Below, piece after piece: positions 17,925 through 27,201 of a stretch of DNA of 64,000 nucleotides. The notes beneath the pieces were generated by a model that did not search any database, was not told the DNA's origin, and worked only from the letters and a program-made list of their open reading frames with translations. This stretch comes from Synechococcus sp. BL107 (GTDB lineage: Bacteria > Cyanobacteriota > Cyanobacteriia > PCC-6307 > Cyanobiaceae): NCBI RefSeq assembly GCF_000153805.1, contig NZ_DS022298.1, forward strand, positions 566,616 through 630,615, written 5' to 3'. Every line of letters starts with the position of its first letter. The stretch's first letter is position 1. Position numbers and translations under genes: made by a program.

Positions 17925-18518
17925 TTAACTCGCTGCTTCCTTCAAGAAATTGGCGAGCAGTTGGTGCCCGGAGTCTGTGAGCACACTCTCCGGATGGAAC
18001 TGCACCCCCTGCACGTGGGGAAAGTCCCGATGCCGCAAACCCATCACCATGCCGTCGGCAAGCCACGCGGTGACTTCGAGGCAATCCGGCAGGCTGTCTC
18101 GATCTGCCACCAGGCTGTGATAACGGGTGGCTGTGAGGGGCTGGGGGAGGCCTGCAAACACCCCTTCACCGTGATGCAAAACCGGTGAGGTTTTGCCATG
18201 CATCAGCTCAGGAGCACGCACCACCGTTCCTCCAAAGACCTGGGCGAGGGCCTGATGGCCAAGGCACACCCCCAAGGTGGGAGTGGTTGGAGACAGTTCC
18301 TTTAGAACATCCAGACAGACACCGGACTGGTTTGGATCGCCAGGGCCTGGGGACAGGAGAATCGCTTTGGGATTCAGTCGACGAATCTCCGCGAGGCTTA
18401 GGGCGTCATTCCGCTCCACTCTGAGATCAGCAGCCACAGGATGCTGCGGGGCGAGTTCGCCGAGATATTGCACCAGATTGAAGGTGAAGCTGTCGTAGTT
18501 ATCAATGACCAGCAACAT
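17925..18518 (-). CDS. trpG: Anthranilate/aminodeoxychorismate synthase glutamine amidotransferase subunit
   Basis: 197 residues from ATG (MLLVIDNYDSFTFNLVQYL). Class I glutamine amidotransferase: SPGPGDP oxyanion region, nucleophile elbow GVCLGHQ with the catalytic Cys, and HPESVLT with the catalytic His/Glu. It supplies ammonia to TrpE for tryptophan, and may also serve PabB for folate as in many bacteria with a single copy. It lies between dgkA and the MBL-fold gene. Confidence 0.9.
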   Translation of the reverse strand: MLLVIDNYDSFTFNLVQYLGELAPQHPVAADLRVERNDALSLAEIRRLNPKAILLSPGPGDPNQSGVCLDVLKELSPTTPTLGVCLGHQALAQVFGGTVVRAPELMHGKTSPVLHHGEGVFAGLPQPLTATRYHSLVADRDSLPDCLEVTAWLADGMVMGLRHRDFPHVQGVQFHPESVLTDSGHQLLANFLKEAAS

Positions 18519-18546
18519 CAGCAAAGAGGTGGCGAAAGGGTGAGGC

Positions 18547-19008
18547 TTAAAGCCCCAGGCGAAGGAGTAAGGGGGGCAGGAGCAGGAACGTGGCGATCAG
18601 CATCGAACTGATCGCGGCTGTGAGAACAGCGGCTGCTGCACAGTCTTTCGCAATGCGGGCGAGGGGGTGGTATCTCCTGCCAATGGCAAGGTCGACCACC
18701 GCTTCCATGGCCGTGTTCAGGAGCTCCAGCACAAGAACGGCCGTCACTGTCAGCACCAGCACGGCTAGTCGGATCAGATCCAGCTGAAGCCAGCCCGCCA
18801 ACGCAAACACAACCGAACCGATCAGCACATGGATGCGGAAGTTGCGTTGGGTGGCGAAGGCGTAGCCCAATCCCTGGGCGGCGTAACGGAAGCTGGCCGG
18901 AAGATCCCCAGCGATGCGCCAACTTCCATGTCGGAGGGAACGGGCCATCACTGCAACCTCATCAGGTGCTGTATCGGTGGAGCGGTGCCGGCCTGTTGTT
19001 GTACGCAT
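18547..19008 (-). CDS. dgkA: Diacylglycerol kinase family protein (DgkA type)
   Basis: 153 residues from ATG; GTG at 19014 is an in-frame alternative. The DgkA domain has SFRYAAQGLGYAFATQRNFRIH, two membrane helices and the catalytic signature ELLNTAMEAVVDLA, then the third helix near the C-terminus. Known members phosphorylate diacylglycerol or undecaprenol at the inner membrane. The soluble N-terminal tail of about 35 residues is an extra. It follows ybeY with almost no gap, as in many cyanobacteria and Gram-positives. Confidence 0.88.
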   Translation of the reverse strand: MRTTTGRHRSTDTAPDEVAVMARSLRHGSWRIAGDLPASFRYAAQGLGYAFATQRNFRIHVLIGSVVFALAGWLQLDLIRLAVLVLTVTAVLVLELLNTAMEAVVDLAIGRRYHPLARIAKDCAAAAVLTAAISSMLIATFLLLPPLLLRLGL

Positions 19009-19014
19009 CAGCAC

Positions 19015-19557
19015 TCACTCGATCTCCACAGGACGCTTGTCCTTAGGCAGAACGTTACCCGTACTGTCGAGAAGACGCTCCTGAAGGTCAAGCATTGCCC
19101 TGAGGCTTCGCTCATCGGGATGGTCCCAGCCCAAGAGGTGGAGGAGGCCATGACTGATCAGCCAATGCAGTTCATAGCCCAAGCTGTGGTCGTGGTCTTG
19201 GGCCTGTCGTTGAGCGGTGTCGAGCGACACGATGATGTCGCCAAGTTCTACTGCGGCGCCCTCGAGCCAGTCGGGTGTGTCGTCGAGGGCTGCAAAGGAC
19301 AACACATCGGTGGGGCCTGATCGCTGCCGCCATTCGCTGTTGAGTTCAGTGATTCCTGCATCGTCGGTAAAACGCAATCCAAGGCTTACCTCTGGTGCTT
19401 GCCGGACGACGGAAGGACAAGACAGATCTGGGTTGGAACGGATGAACTCAATCCACTGCTGCAACACCGATACCCAGGTTGCATGGGTCAACAAGGTCCC
19501 ATTCAGTGGTCCAGGAATCCCGACACCACTCGCATCCAGGGAGAGGTCTAGCTCCAT
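19015..19557 (-). CDS. ybeY: Endoribonuclease YbeY
   Basis: 180 residues. UPF0054 family: TDDAGITELNSEWRQRSGPTDVLSF and the zinc-binding HGLLHLLGWDH (three histidines). Takes part in 16S rRNA 3'-end maturation and ribosome quality control. The N-terminal 50 residues are longer than in E. coli YbeY, as is common in cyanobacteria. It starts 4 bases after the DUF3285 gene. Confidence 0.93.
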   Translation of the reverse strand: MELDLSLDASGVGIPGPLNGTLLTHATWVSVLQQWIEFIRSNPDLSCPSVVRQAPEVSLGLRFTDDAGITELNSEWRQRSGPTDVLSFAALDDTPDWLEGAAVELGDIIVSLDTAQRQAQDHDHSLGYELHWLISHGLLHLLGWDHPDERSLRAMLDLQERLLDSTGNVLPKDKRPVEIE

Positions 19558-19560
19558 GGA

Positions 19561-19737
19561 CTATTGAGGCAAGGTTGGCCGGCCTAACCAAGCCACCAGG
19601 GTGATGAAACCCAAGAATCCAACGGCAGTAAGGCCGAAGTGGAGCAAGCTTTGACGACCCTTGCGCACCATGTTGCGCATCGCTTGCTTCACGAAGCTGG
19701 GCGGCGGAGTGGTGGGCTGGTTGGACTCGGTGCTCAT
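19561..19737 (-). CDS. DUF3285 small membrane protein
   Basis: 58 residues: a proline-rich start (MSTESNQPTTPPPSF), then VKQAMRNMVRKGRQSLLHFGL and one membrane helix (TAVGFLGFITLVAWL). This matches the cyanobacterial DUF3285 family as I recall it. Function unknown. It sits between prfB and ybeY in the same direction with very short gaps. Confidence 0.8.
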   Translation of the reverse strand: MSTESNQPTTPPPSFVKQAMRNMVRKGRQSLLHFGLTAVGFLGFITLVAWLGRPTLPQ

Positions 19738-19743
19738 GGGTGG

Positions 19744-20872
19744 TCAGCTGTCGGCATCGTCGCCGGGTCGGTCGACACCTTGCCGCAGAGATGCGTCGAT
19801 GAACGGGTCAAGTGCGCCATCCATCACCGCTTGCACATCGTTCGTTTCCTCCTGAGTGCGCAGGTCTTTCACCATTTGATAGGGATGGAACACGTAATTA
19901 CGGATCTGGTTCCCCCAGGCGGCTTCCACGATGTCGCCACGAATATCGGCGATTTCAGCGGCCCGTTGCTCTTGGGCAATCACCAACAATTTGGCCTTCA
20001 GCAGAGCCATGGCTTTTTCTTTGTTCTGCAGTTGTGAGCGCTCTTGGGTGCAGCGCACGGCCAGGCCAGTGGGTAAGTGTTGGATGCGAACGGCTGTTTC
20101 CACCTTGTTCACGTTCTGACCACCGGCACCACCGGAGCGCGATGTGGTCACCTCTAAATCTTTGTCAGGAATGTCGATATCGACGTCTTCCTCAAGCTTG
20201 GGCATCACTTCAATGCCGGCGAAACTGGTTTGACGTTTGTCGTTGGCGTTAAACGGAGAAATCCGGACCAATCGATGGGTGCCCTTTTCGTTGCGGAGGT
20301 AGCCATAGGCGTAGCGGCCCTCCACTTCGATGGTGGCGCTTTTAATTCCTGCTTCTTCTCCCTCGCTGATCTCGTCGATGGTCACCCGCATGTCGTGGTC
20401 TTCGGCCCAACGGGTGTACATGCGCAGCAGCATTTGGGCCCAATCCTGAGCATCGGTGCCGCCGGCGCCGGCATTGATGCTCAGGACGGCGCCTTCTTTG
20501 TCGTACTCACCGCTCAGCAACCGTTCAAGTTCCCAGCGATCGAGCCCCTGACGCAGTTCTGTGAGGCCCTGCTGTGCTTCCCCCAGCATGTCTTCATCCG
20601 CCTCCAGCTCATACAGCTCGAGTGTCGCTTTGGCGTCATCAATGGCGCTGCGCCAGTCGGCCAATTGCTTTAACTGAGCCTTCACCTCATCGAGGCGACG
20701 CATTTGTTTTTGGGCGTTTTGCTGGTCGTTCCAGAAGTCTGGTTGTGCGGCGAGCTGTTCGAGATCCTGCTGCCTAGCGTTCAGTGCAGGTACGTCAAAG
20801 ACAGTCCTGGGCATGGCCCAGGCGGTCAGTGAGCTCAGACAGGTCGCGCTTGAAGTCGGTGAGATCCAGCAA
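19744..20872 (-). CDS. prfB: Peptide chain release factor 2, expressed by programmed +1 frameshift
   Basis: Predicted 375-residue product from two frames. Frame 0 starts near a TTG at 20872 and encodes 25 residues ([20 protein letters not shown]...), ending at CTT-TGA. The +1 frame continues [15 protein letters not shown] to the end. It carries the GGQ peptidyl-tRNA hydrolysis motif ([15 protein letters not shown]). Simple gene finders would start at the internal ATG at 20814 and lose the N-terminal helix. The exact upstream start is uncertain (TTG at 20890 is also in frame). Reads UGA and UAA; first gene of the minus-strand run. Confidence 0.9.
20794..20800 (-). promoter_or_regulatory. prfB +1 frameshift site CTTTGAC
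   Basis: The classic CUU UGA C autoregulatory slip site. When RF2 is scarce the ribosome shifts from CUU to UUU and reads GAC. The strong AGGGGG element of E. coli upstream of the site is absent; only CAGGAC is seen. Frame-0 coding before it and +1 coding after it both resemble RF2. Confidence 0.88.
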
Positions 20873-20948
20873 GGACTCGGCCCTAATCAACTCTGAAGCT
20901 ATCAGCGCATTTGCTGCATAGAGTCGCTGCAGCGGTGCTTTTTTTGTT

Positions 20949-21206
20949 ATGGCCAAGGTTGAGATCTACACCTGGCGCACCTGTCCGTTCTGCATTCGTG
21001 CCAAAGCACTGCTGGATGGAAAGGGTGCTGCCTACACGGAAATCAGTGTTGACGGCGATGAGCCTGGTCGTGATGCCATGGCGGCTCGTGGCAACGGGCG
21101 CCGCAGTGTTCCTCAGATCTTCATCAACGACGCCCACGTGGGTGGTTGTGATGAATTGCATGGTTTGGAGAGAGCCGGAAAGCTCGACTCCCTTTTGAAC
21201 GCTTGA
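20949..21206 (+). CDS. grxC: Glutaredoxin, GrxC type
   Basis: 85 residues with the active-site CPFC near the N-terminus (YTWRTCPFCIRAKALLD), the cis-proline TVP-type segment SVPQIFIND and GGCDEL glutathione contacts. Reduces disulfides using glutathione. Three bases separate it from gshB, so glutathione supply and use are encoded together. Confidence 0.93.
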   Translation: MAKVEIYTWRTCPFCIRAKALLDGKGAAYTEISVDGDEPGRDAMAARGNGRRSVPQIFINDAHVGGCDELHGLERAGKLDSLLNA

Positions 21207-21209
21207 TCC

Positions 21210-22133
21210 ATGCGTCAGCTGTTTGTGCTGGATCCGCTCCAGCAGATCAATCCGCTTAAAGACTCGTCAGCGGCCTTGATGCAGGCCGCGCAGCGGGCTG
21301 GTGATGAGGTGTGGGCATGCACGCCTGCAGATTTGATTGCCCGAGGCGATGAACCGTTGGCGATGGCGCTTCCGGTCACCACGGAACCGTGGATCACGAT
21401 TGGTGCCAGTGAACGTCAGTGCCTCACAGGTTTTGACGTGATTTGGATGCGCAAAGATCCCCCCGTTGATGAGGCGTATTTGTACGCCACCCATCTGCTC
21501 GAGGTGGCAGAACGTGCCGGTGTGCGGGTGCTCAACCGCCCGAGTGCCCTGAGGGCATGGAACGAAAAGCTTGGTGCGTTGCGCTTTTGCCGTTGGATGG
21601 CTCCTACCACCGTGTCCGGACGGGTGGCAGAGCTCAGAGCCTTTGCCCAGGAGCAAGGAGAGGTGGTGCTGAAGCCCCTCGGAGGTCGGGCTGGCTTGGG
21701 TGTGATCCGAGTGAATGCTGAAGCGCCTGGTCTTAAGGCGTTGTTGGAGCTGGTCACGGAGCAAGAGCGATTGCCAGTGATGGCCCAGGCGTTTTTGCCT
21801 GCTGTGACGGACGGTGACAAGCGGATCCTGCTGGTGGATGGCGAACCGCTGGGGGCGGTGAATCGCCGCCCTCTGGCGGGAGAGTTCCGCAGCAATTTGG
21901 CCGTCGGCGGTCAGGCGGAAGCGACGGAACTCACCGATCGCGAACGGCAGATTTGTGCTGCATTAGCCCCCGCGCTGCGGGCAGAAGGCTTGTTCTTTGT
22001 CGGCATCGACGTGATCGCTGGGATGTTGAGTGAGATCAATGTCACCAGTCCCACGGGTGTGCGGGAAGTGGAACGCCTCATGCAGCAACCCTTGGCCGAT
22101 CAAACGATCGAACGGCTGCATCACGCCCTTTAG
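21210..22133 (+). CDS. gshB: Glutathione synthetase
   Basis: 307 residues. Prokaryotic GshB with ATP-grasp domain: [56 protein letters not shown] and the C-terminal [21 protein letters not shown] with metal ligands. Joins gamma-glutamylcysteine and glycine. Follows grxC in an evident operon and meets menF tail to tail with a 10-base gap. Confidence 0.95.
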   Translation: MRQLFVLDPLQQINPLKDSSAALMQAAQRAGDEVWACTPADLIARGDEPLAMALPVTTEPWITIGASERQCLTGFDVIWMRKDPPVDEAYLYATHLLEVAERAGVRVLNRPSALRAWNEKLGALRFCRWMAPTTVSGRVAELRAFAQEQGEVVLKPLGGRAGLGVIRVNAEAPGLKALLELVTEQERLPVMAQAFLPAVTDGDKRILLVDGEPLGAVNRRPLAGEFRSNLAVGGQAEATELTDRERQICAALAPALRAEGLFFVGIDVIAGMLSEINVTSPTGVREVERLMQQPLADQTIERLHHAL

Positions 22134-22143
22134 TTGTCCTTGG

Positions 22144-23574
22144 CTAAAAAACAGATTCTCTTAGAGGCCTGCTGTTGAGCTGGGGCGATTCTGTCGACCC
22201 CAGAGCGAGCTGGTCGGCGAGCACGGCGAGCTTCAAGCCCACTTCCTGAAGCTCCCGCTCGGCGATGGAGCCGCGGACGAGACCAGCCCCTGCGGTGAGA
22301 TCCAAACGACGTCCCTGGGCGTGGCCACAACGGATTGCAACACGGAGTTCGGCATCTCCAGCGCTGTCGATCCAGCCGATCGGTGCGGCGTAATTTCCTC
22401 GCTCAAACGGCTCCAGCGCTCGCAACCAGGCCATCGCCTCGCGGCGGGGTAGTCCGGCAACGGCAGGGGTGGGGTGTAATTGTTCGGCGAGTGCCAGAAC
22501 CGACTTGCCTTGCGCAGCGGCAGTGATGGGTGTGTGGAGATGGGTGAGGCGCCCATGGCGTGCCAGCTGGGGCTGGGGCCGGCGCCAGGGAGACAGACCG
22601 CTTTCGCGGAGTTGGTCGGTAATGGTTTCCACCACCAGTTCATGCTCTCGTCGGTCTTTGTCGGAGCGGAGCAATTGCTGGCCGTCGTCCCCTGGTCCGG
22701 CGGTGCCAGCGAGGGCATCGCTGCGGAGGAAACCGCCGCGGAGGCTTAAGAGCCGTTCTGGGGAAGCGCCAAAGAACACATCGTCCGCTTTGCGTTGCCA
22801 AAGAAAGCGGCAGCTGCCGGCCTGTTGACGCCGCAAACGGGTTAGGAGCGGCAAGGGATCGAAGCTTGTTCCCACATCGAACGATTGGCGCACCGCCAGA
22901 ACCAATTTGTGGAGTTCACCGCCATTGACCAAATCCAAACCACGCTCCAGGGCGCTGGCGTAGCGCTGTTGCCAGGAGCTGCTGTCGCGGGTGTCCAGTT
23001 GAATTGCCGAGCTTGGTTTGGGTTGGTCGGATTCTCTGTTTTGGAGGTCGAGGTGCTTCAACCACAGTTGCTCGGCGAGTTCACGGGCTTCGGCGGCGTT
23101 GCTTACGACACCGTTTAAGCGAAGCCAGCCCCGTCGCCCTTGGCGGCTGAGTTGCCAGCGGGGCAACACGGCCTGCACGGATGGGCAGCCGTGGGTGTTG
23201 TGGTCGCGCTCACTGGTTTGATCAAAAAATTGAAACGACAGCAACACCCTGGGTCTTGCTTGGGCTGGCGTGTCGGTCTTGGTGTCTGTGAGCCGACTCA
23301 AGCTCAGGTCGGCGAATCGTTGGGCGAGTTCGAAGCGTCGAGCACCCGCCAATTCGAGCTGCTGGCAGTGGCCGGCGGCGGCAAAGCAGAGGCCGGGTGC
23401 GCTGTCCCAAAGCACGCGGAATGTGTGGTCAACAGCCAGCTGAGGCAGGCCCCTGAGCGGATCGATGCCGTCCAATGGCAGGGCCAAACTCAACAGCCCG
23501 TCGTCGTGCTGTCGGTCAAGCCAGCCCCGTTGGGCGGTGGCAATCAGGTTGCTGAAACTCAGATCAGCAGACAT
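22144..23574 (-). CDS. menF: Isochorismate synthase
   Basis: 476 residues from ATG (MSADLSFSNLIATAQ). Chorismate-binding enzyme: the C-terminal domain has FFGASPERLLSLRG, DKDRREHELVVETI, HLHTPITA, HPTPAVAGLPRREA and YAAPIGWID, then AGAGLVRGS. It isomerises chorismate to isochorismate for phylloquinone, the secondary acceptor of photosystem I. The divergent menA starts about 70 bases away, so a shared promoter region is likely. Confidence 0.9.
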   Translation of the reverse strand: MSADLSFSNLIATAQRGWLDRQHDDGLLSLALPLDGIDPLRGLPQLAVDHTFRVLWDSAPGLCFAAAGHCQQLELAGARRFELAQRFADLSLSRLTDTKTDTPAQARPRVLLSFQFFDQTSERDHNTHGCPSVQAVLPRWQLSRQGRRGWLRLNGVVSNAAEARELAEQLWLKHLDLQNRESDQPKPSSAIQLDTRDSSSWQQRYASALERGLDLVNGGELHKLVLAVRQSFDVGTSFDPLPLLTRLRRQQAGSCRFLWQRKADDVFFGASPERLLSLRGGFLRSDALAGTAGPGDDGQQLLRSDKDRREHELVVETITDQLRESGLSPWRRPQPQLARHGRLTHLHTPITAAAQGKSVLALAEQLHPTPAVAGLPRREAMAWLRALEPFERGNYAAPIGWIDSAGDAELRVAIRCGHAQGRRLDLTAGAGLVRGSIAERELQEVGLKLAVLADQLALGSTESPQLNSRPLRESVF

Positions 23575-23645
23575 CTGTTGCGTCGTTGGGCCGAGGTACT
23601 GCTCAAATGTATGGGCCCTCCTCCTGGTTGACACGGGTCCTGCCC

Positions 23646-24590
23646 ATGCAAGAGCCGCAGGCTGTCGCAACCCGTTACGCCCAACGACGGGCGTTATGGA
23701 AGGCCGCGATCAAGTGGCCGATGTATTCGGTTGCGGTGATGCCGGTCCTTTTGGCCGCTGGATGGCAGCTTGGTTTTAAGGGAATTCTGCGTTGGGACCA
23801 GCTCTTCGGTTTTTTGCTCGCCGCCATTCTTTTATTGCTTTGGGAGAACCTGAGCAACGATTTATTTGATGCCGATACGGGAGTGGATGCGGTTGGTAAG
23901 CCCCATTCGGTTGTGAATCTCACCGGCCGTCGGGATCGCATTGCTTGGCTGTCAACTGCATCCCTACTGCTCGGTTTGAGCTTGATGGGATGGCTGGCCT
24001 GGCGAAGCCATCCCGCCGTGTTGCTGCTGGTGTTGCTCAGTTGTGGCTTGGGCTACGTCTACCAAGGTCCGCCATTTCGTTTGGGCTACCAGGGGCTGGG
24101 GGAACCGCTCTGTTGGTTGGCGTTCGGTCCGGTGGCGTCGTCTGCAGCTCTGTTGGTGCTCGCTCCAGCTGGAGTGGGGGACGTGCCTTGGACATCTGCA
24201 TTGGTGTTGGGAGCTGGGCCGGCCTTGGCCACCTCGTTGGTGCTGTTTTGTTCCCACTTCCATCAGGTGGAGGAAGACGCAGCCCATGGCAAGCGCTCAC
24301 CGGTGGTGCGCCTGGGGACCGCACGGGCGGCTGCGCTGATCCCTTGGTTTGTGGGCCTCACCCTCACCTTGGAGTGGTTGCCAGTGGCCTTGGGCCATTG
24401 GCCGCCTACGGCTCTGCTGAGTGGTTTGGGCTTGCCGGCTGGATGGGCTTTGATTCGTTTAATGCGGCGACATCACAATCAGCCGCAGCGCACCTGCACC
24501 AGCAAATTCTTGGCCTTGCGCTTTCAGGCTTGGAATGGATTAGGGCTTGCCCTCGGCTTAGCCCTTGCACCGTTGTGGCCGTTGGGATGA
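23646..24590 (+). CDS. menA: 1,4-dihydroxy-2-naphthoate phytyl/polyprenyltransferase
   Basis: 314 residues. UbiA-superfamily membrane prenyltransferase. The first aspartate motif is in ENLSNDLFDADTGVD, followed by HSVVNLTGRRDR; the second acidic region is HFHQVEEDAAHGKRSPVVRLG. About eight membrane helices. Attaches the phytyl tail in phylloquinone synthesis. ATG chosen from family N-terminus (MQEPQAVATRYAQ); an upstream in-frame ATG at 23607 exists. The stop overlaps the menC start. Confidence 0.92.
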   Translation: MQEPQAVATRYAQRRALWKAAIKWPMYSVAVMPVLLAAGWQLGFKGILRWDQLFGFLLAAILLLLWENLSNDLFDADTGVDAVGKPHSVVNLTGRRDRIAWLSTASLLLGLSLMGWLAWRSHPAVLLLVLLSCGLGYVYQGPPFRLGYQGLGEPLCWLAFGPVASSAALLVLAPAGVGDVPWTSALVLGAGPALATSLVLFCSHFHQVEEDAAHGKRSPVVRLGTARAAALIPWFVGLTLTLEWLPVALGHWPPTALLSGLGLPAGWALIRLMRRHHNQPQRTCTSKFLALRFQAWNGLGLALGLALAPLWPLG

Positions 24591-25558
24591 CGATCCAGCT
24601 TCAGGTGCGTCCCTTTAGCTTTTCGCTCTTGCAACCGTTGAGGACCGCTACTGGTGTGTTGTTCGAGCGGCGCGGGTGGTTGCTGCGGTTATGCGATGGC
24701 GATACCGGTGCCGTGGGTTGGGGGGAAGTGGCGCCGTTGCGAACGGAGCAGTGGTTGCGCTGCCAAACCCTGTTGGAGGAACTGCCTGGAGAGGTGAGCC
24801 GTGGTCAGCTTGAGGCCTTGATTGCTCAAGCATCAGGGGCGCTTGGCTTTGGCTTAGCTGCAGCATTAGCCGAGTTGGATGGACTCGTGGGGGACTTGTC
24901 GTCCGAGCCTTGGCAGGAAGCGCCTCCCCCGGCTCAGCTCCTGCCAGCGGGCGAGCAGATGCTGATGGCATTGGATCAAGTTCTCATCGACTGCCCGCCA
25001 TCCCACGCGCTCACCTTTAAGTGGAAGGTGGCCACCGAGGCATCGGAACGCGAACAGCGTTGGCTGGAGCAGCTTCTCGTGCGTCTTCCCCATAACGCCA
25101 GGCTGCGGTTGGACGCCAATGGCGGGTGGGATCGCTTGACCGCAGGAGTTTGGCTAGAGCGGTTGCGGCAGGAGTCGCGGTTTGATTGGCTGGAGCAGCC
25201 GTTGGCGGTGACTGACCACGAAGGGCTCGAGCAATTGGCCCAACGCGGATCGGTGGCCCTCGATGAATCACTTGAGCATCGACCCGAGCTCCGAAACAGC
25301 TGGATTGGCTGGCAGGTTCGGCGTCCGTCGGTGGATGGGGATCCAAGGCCGTTGTTGCGGCAAATCCAATCTGGAGTTCCCAATCGAATGGTGAGTACCG
25401 CCTTCGAAACTGGGATCGCTCGCCGTTGGGTGCACCATCTGGCGGCGTTGCAGTGGGTTGGTCCAACGCCTGCTGCCCCTGGTCTTGCGCCGGGATGGTG
25501 TCCTAAAGGACCCTTGTTCTCTGACAATCCAGAGCTGGTCTGGGCAGCTGCAGGGTGA
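24587..25558 (+). CDS. menC: o-Succinylbenzoate synthase
   Basis: 323 residues from the ATG overlapping the menA stop. Enolase superfamily: GWGEVAPL near the N-terminus, catalytic lysine in LTFKWKV, metal ligands in RLDANGGW, DWLEQPL and ALDESL. Dehydrates SHCHC to o-succinylbenzoate. A much longer open frame upstream lies within menA and is not coding. Confidence 0.92.
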   Translation: MTIQLQVRPFSFSLLQPLRTATGVLFERRGWLLRLCDGDTGAVGWGEVAPLRTEQWLRCQTLLEELPGEVSRGQLEALIAQASGALGFGLAAALAELDGLVGDLSSEPWQEAPPPAQLLPAGEQMLMALDQVLIDCPPSHALTFKWKVATEASEREQRWLEQLLVRLPHNARLRLDANGGWDRLTAGVWLERLRQESRFDWLEQPLAVTDHEGLEQLAQRGSVALDESLEHRPELRNSWIGWQVRRPSVDGDPRPLLRQIQSGVPNRMVSTAFETGIARRWVHHLAALQWVGPTPAAPGLAPGWCPKGPLFSDNPELVWAAAG

Positions 25559-26721
25559 TTGATCCCGACCACATCTTGCAGGCCTTAGATGCCGGTCGAT
25601 GGGTGCCATTGGCAGATGCACCAATGGTGCTGCCTTTGGATTTGTTCCCGCCAGGTCCGGGAGTCGTGGTGAGGAGTGGAGGCAGCAGCGGTGGTCGTCG
25701 CTGGTGTTTGCAGCCTCGCCACCATCTCGATGCTTCCGCTGCCGCCACGGCCACTTGGCTGCAGGACATCGGGATGGATCCCCAGCGGTGCCTAGTGCTC
25801 AATCCTTTGCCGATTCATCACGTCAGTGGGCTGATGCCTTGGTGGCGCGCCCGCAGCTGGGGGGTGCCCCACCACCGCTTGCCTTCAACGTTGATGAAGC
25901 AGCCTGGAGAACTGCTCCGTCATTGCAGGGATTTGCCGGACTGGTCGAATCGTGCGGTGTTGCTCTCGTTGGTGCCAACACAGTTGGGTCGGTTGCTATC
26001 TCATCCGGCTGGCCGGGAATTCTTGGGCGAGATGCGGGTGATTTGGGTTGGTGGGGCGTCGTTGGCCAAGCCCCTGGCGGAGCAAGCAAGGGCTGCCGGA
26101 ATTCCCTTGGCTCCCTGCTACGGGGCAACTGAAACGGCGGCGATGGTGACGGCGCTCTCCCCTCAACAATTTTTGGCTGGGGATTCATCCTGCGGAGCCC
26201 CCTTGAGCGATGTGGAATTGCGGCTCGGAGTTGATGAAGCTTTAGAGGTCCGAACCCAACGCCTGGCAATGGGCTCATGGCGTGATGAACAGCCTGAAGT
26301 GTTGTTGCCTGTTGCGAATTCCACGGGTTGGTGGCGTTCAGGAGACCGGGCCCAGATCAATGGGGGGTTAGTGATTAGGGGTCGGCTGGATACAGCATTG
26401 AGTTGTGGTGGTGAAACCGTTTTTCCTGAGCAGCTCGAAGCCCGATTGATGCGTGAGCTTCGCGTGGCGGGTTTACCCGTGGAGTGCGTTTTGTTTTTGG
26501 GAATGGACGACCCGGAATGGGGCCAACGGTTGGTGACATTGGTGCGGACGTCTGATTCCGTCGTTCTGGAGCAGTTGGCAGCCATGACGGCTGAATGGCC
26601 TACGTCAGACCGTCCTCGACGCTGGGTGTTGTGTCCTGAGTTGGCTCCAACGGATGCTGGGAAATGGCAGCGGCAAGCCTGGCGTGACTGGTTAAAGCGG
26701 TTGGATTTGGCCCAGGGTTGA
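25555..26721 (+). CDS. menE: o-Succinylbenzoate-CoA ligase
   Basis: 388 residues from GTG overlapping the menC stop. Acyl-adenylate-forming family: RSGGSSGGRRW P-loop-like motif, YGATETAAMV, WWRSGDRAQI, the hinge RGRLDTALSCGGETVFPEQLE and the C-terminal lysine in AGKWQRQAW. Shorter than typical 450-500-residue MenE, which is normal for picocyanobacteria. Overlaps 30 bases with the convergent thioesterase gene. Confidence 0.9.
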   Translation: MIDPDHILQALDAGRWVPLADAPMVLPLDLFPPGPGVVVRSGGSSGGRRWCLQPRHHLDASAAATATWLQDIGMDPQRCLVLNPLPIHHVSGLMPWWRARSWGVPHHRLPSTLMKQPGELLRHCRDLPDWSNRAVLLSLVPTQLGRLLSHPAGREFLGEMRVIWVGGASLAKPLAEQARAAGIPLAPCYGATETAAMVTALSPQQFLAGDSSCGAPLSDVELRLGVDEALEVRTQRLAMGSWRDEQPEVLLPVANSTGWWRSGDRAQINGGLVIRGRLDTALSCGGETVFPEQLEARLMRELRVAGLPVECVLFLGMDDPEWGQRLVTLVRTSDSVVLEQLAAMTAEWPTSDRPRRWVLCPELAPTDAGKWQRQAWRDWLKRLDLAQG

Positions 26722-27141
26722 GGCTTCGATCCAACGTTCGATCGGTTCGGGCAAGCTGCAGCGTTTGCGCGTCACGGCATCAATCGCGAGGTGCTGTAGG
26801 CCACCGCTGGCGACGGGTTGATCACCCAGGCGGATTTGGCTGATCACCTCAAAACAACCGGGATCGATCCGTTTGGGTTGAAGGTGGATCACTGCGGCAT
26901 CCCCCACATGCATGGGGGCCCGGAAGTCTGCATGGCAATGCACGATCGGCAGGGCCACGCTGGGTTGTTCGGAGCGCCCACCGGGGAAAACGGCACCAAC
27001 TGGAATCCCGAACTGTTCCAGGCTGGCTTCCCACGCTTGATGGCACCAGCCCAGGAGGTGTTGAAAGTGCATCACCCCGGCGGCATCGGTGTCGCTGAAG
27101 CGCACCGTTCGGTGGATTTCCAGCCATGGGTAGGCGTTCAT
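26692..27141 (-). CDS. 1,4-dihydroxy-2-naphthoyl-CoA hydrolase (hotdog thioesterase)
   Basis: 149 residues from ATG (MNAYPWLEIHRTVRFSDTDAAGVMHF). 4HBT hotdog fold with the catalytic Asp in FSDTDAAGVMHFQ; ends near ERWIEASTL. Its place beside menE and its likeness to cyanobacterial DHNA-CoA thioesterases suggest release of DHNA for MenA. Another acyl-CoA substrate cannot be excluded. Confidence 0.82.
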   Translation of the reverse strand: MNAYPWLEIHRTVRFSDTDAAGVMHFQHLLGWCHQAWEASLEQFGIPVGAVFPGGRSEQPSVALPIVHCHADFRAPMHVGDAAVIHLQPKRIDPGCFEVISQIRLGDQPVASGGLQHLAIDAVTRKRCSLPEPIERWIEASTLGQIQPL

Positions 27142-27201
27142 TGCGATGCGTTGTCGATGCAGAAATGGACTGCCACCCTGACACCGAATCCGCCGAAACC
27201 C

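Noticed and set aside
23945-24586. Long upstream extension of the menC frame
   Set aside because: It lies wholly inside menA in another frame; enolase-family homology starts at the ATG at 24587.
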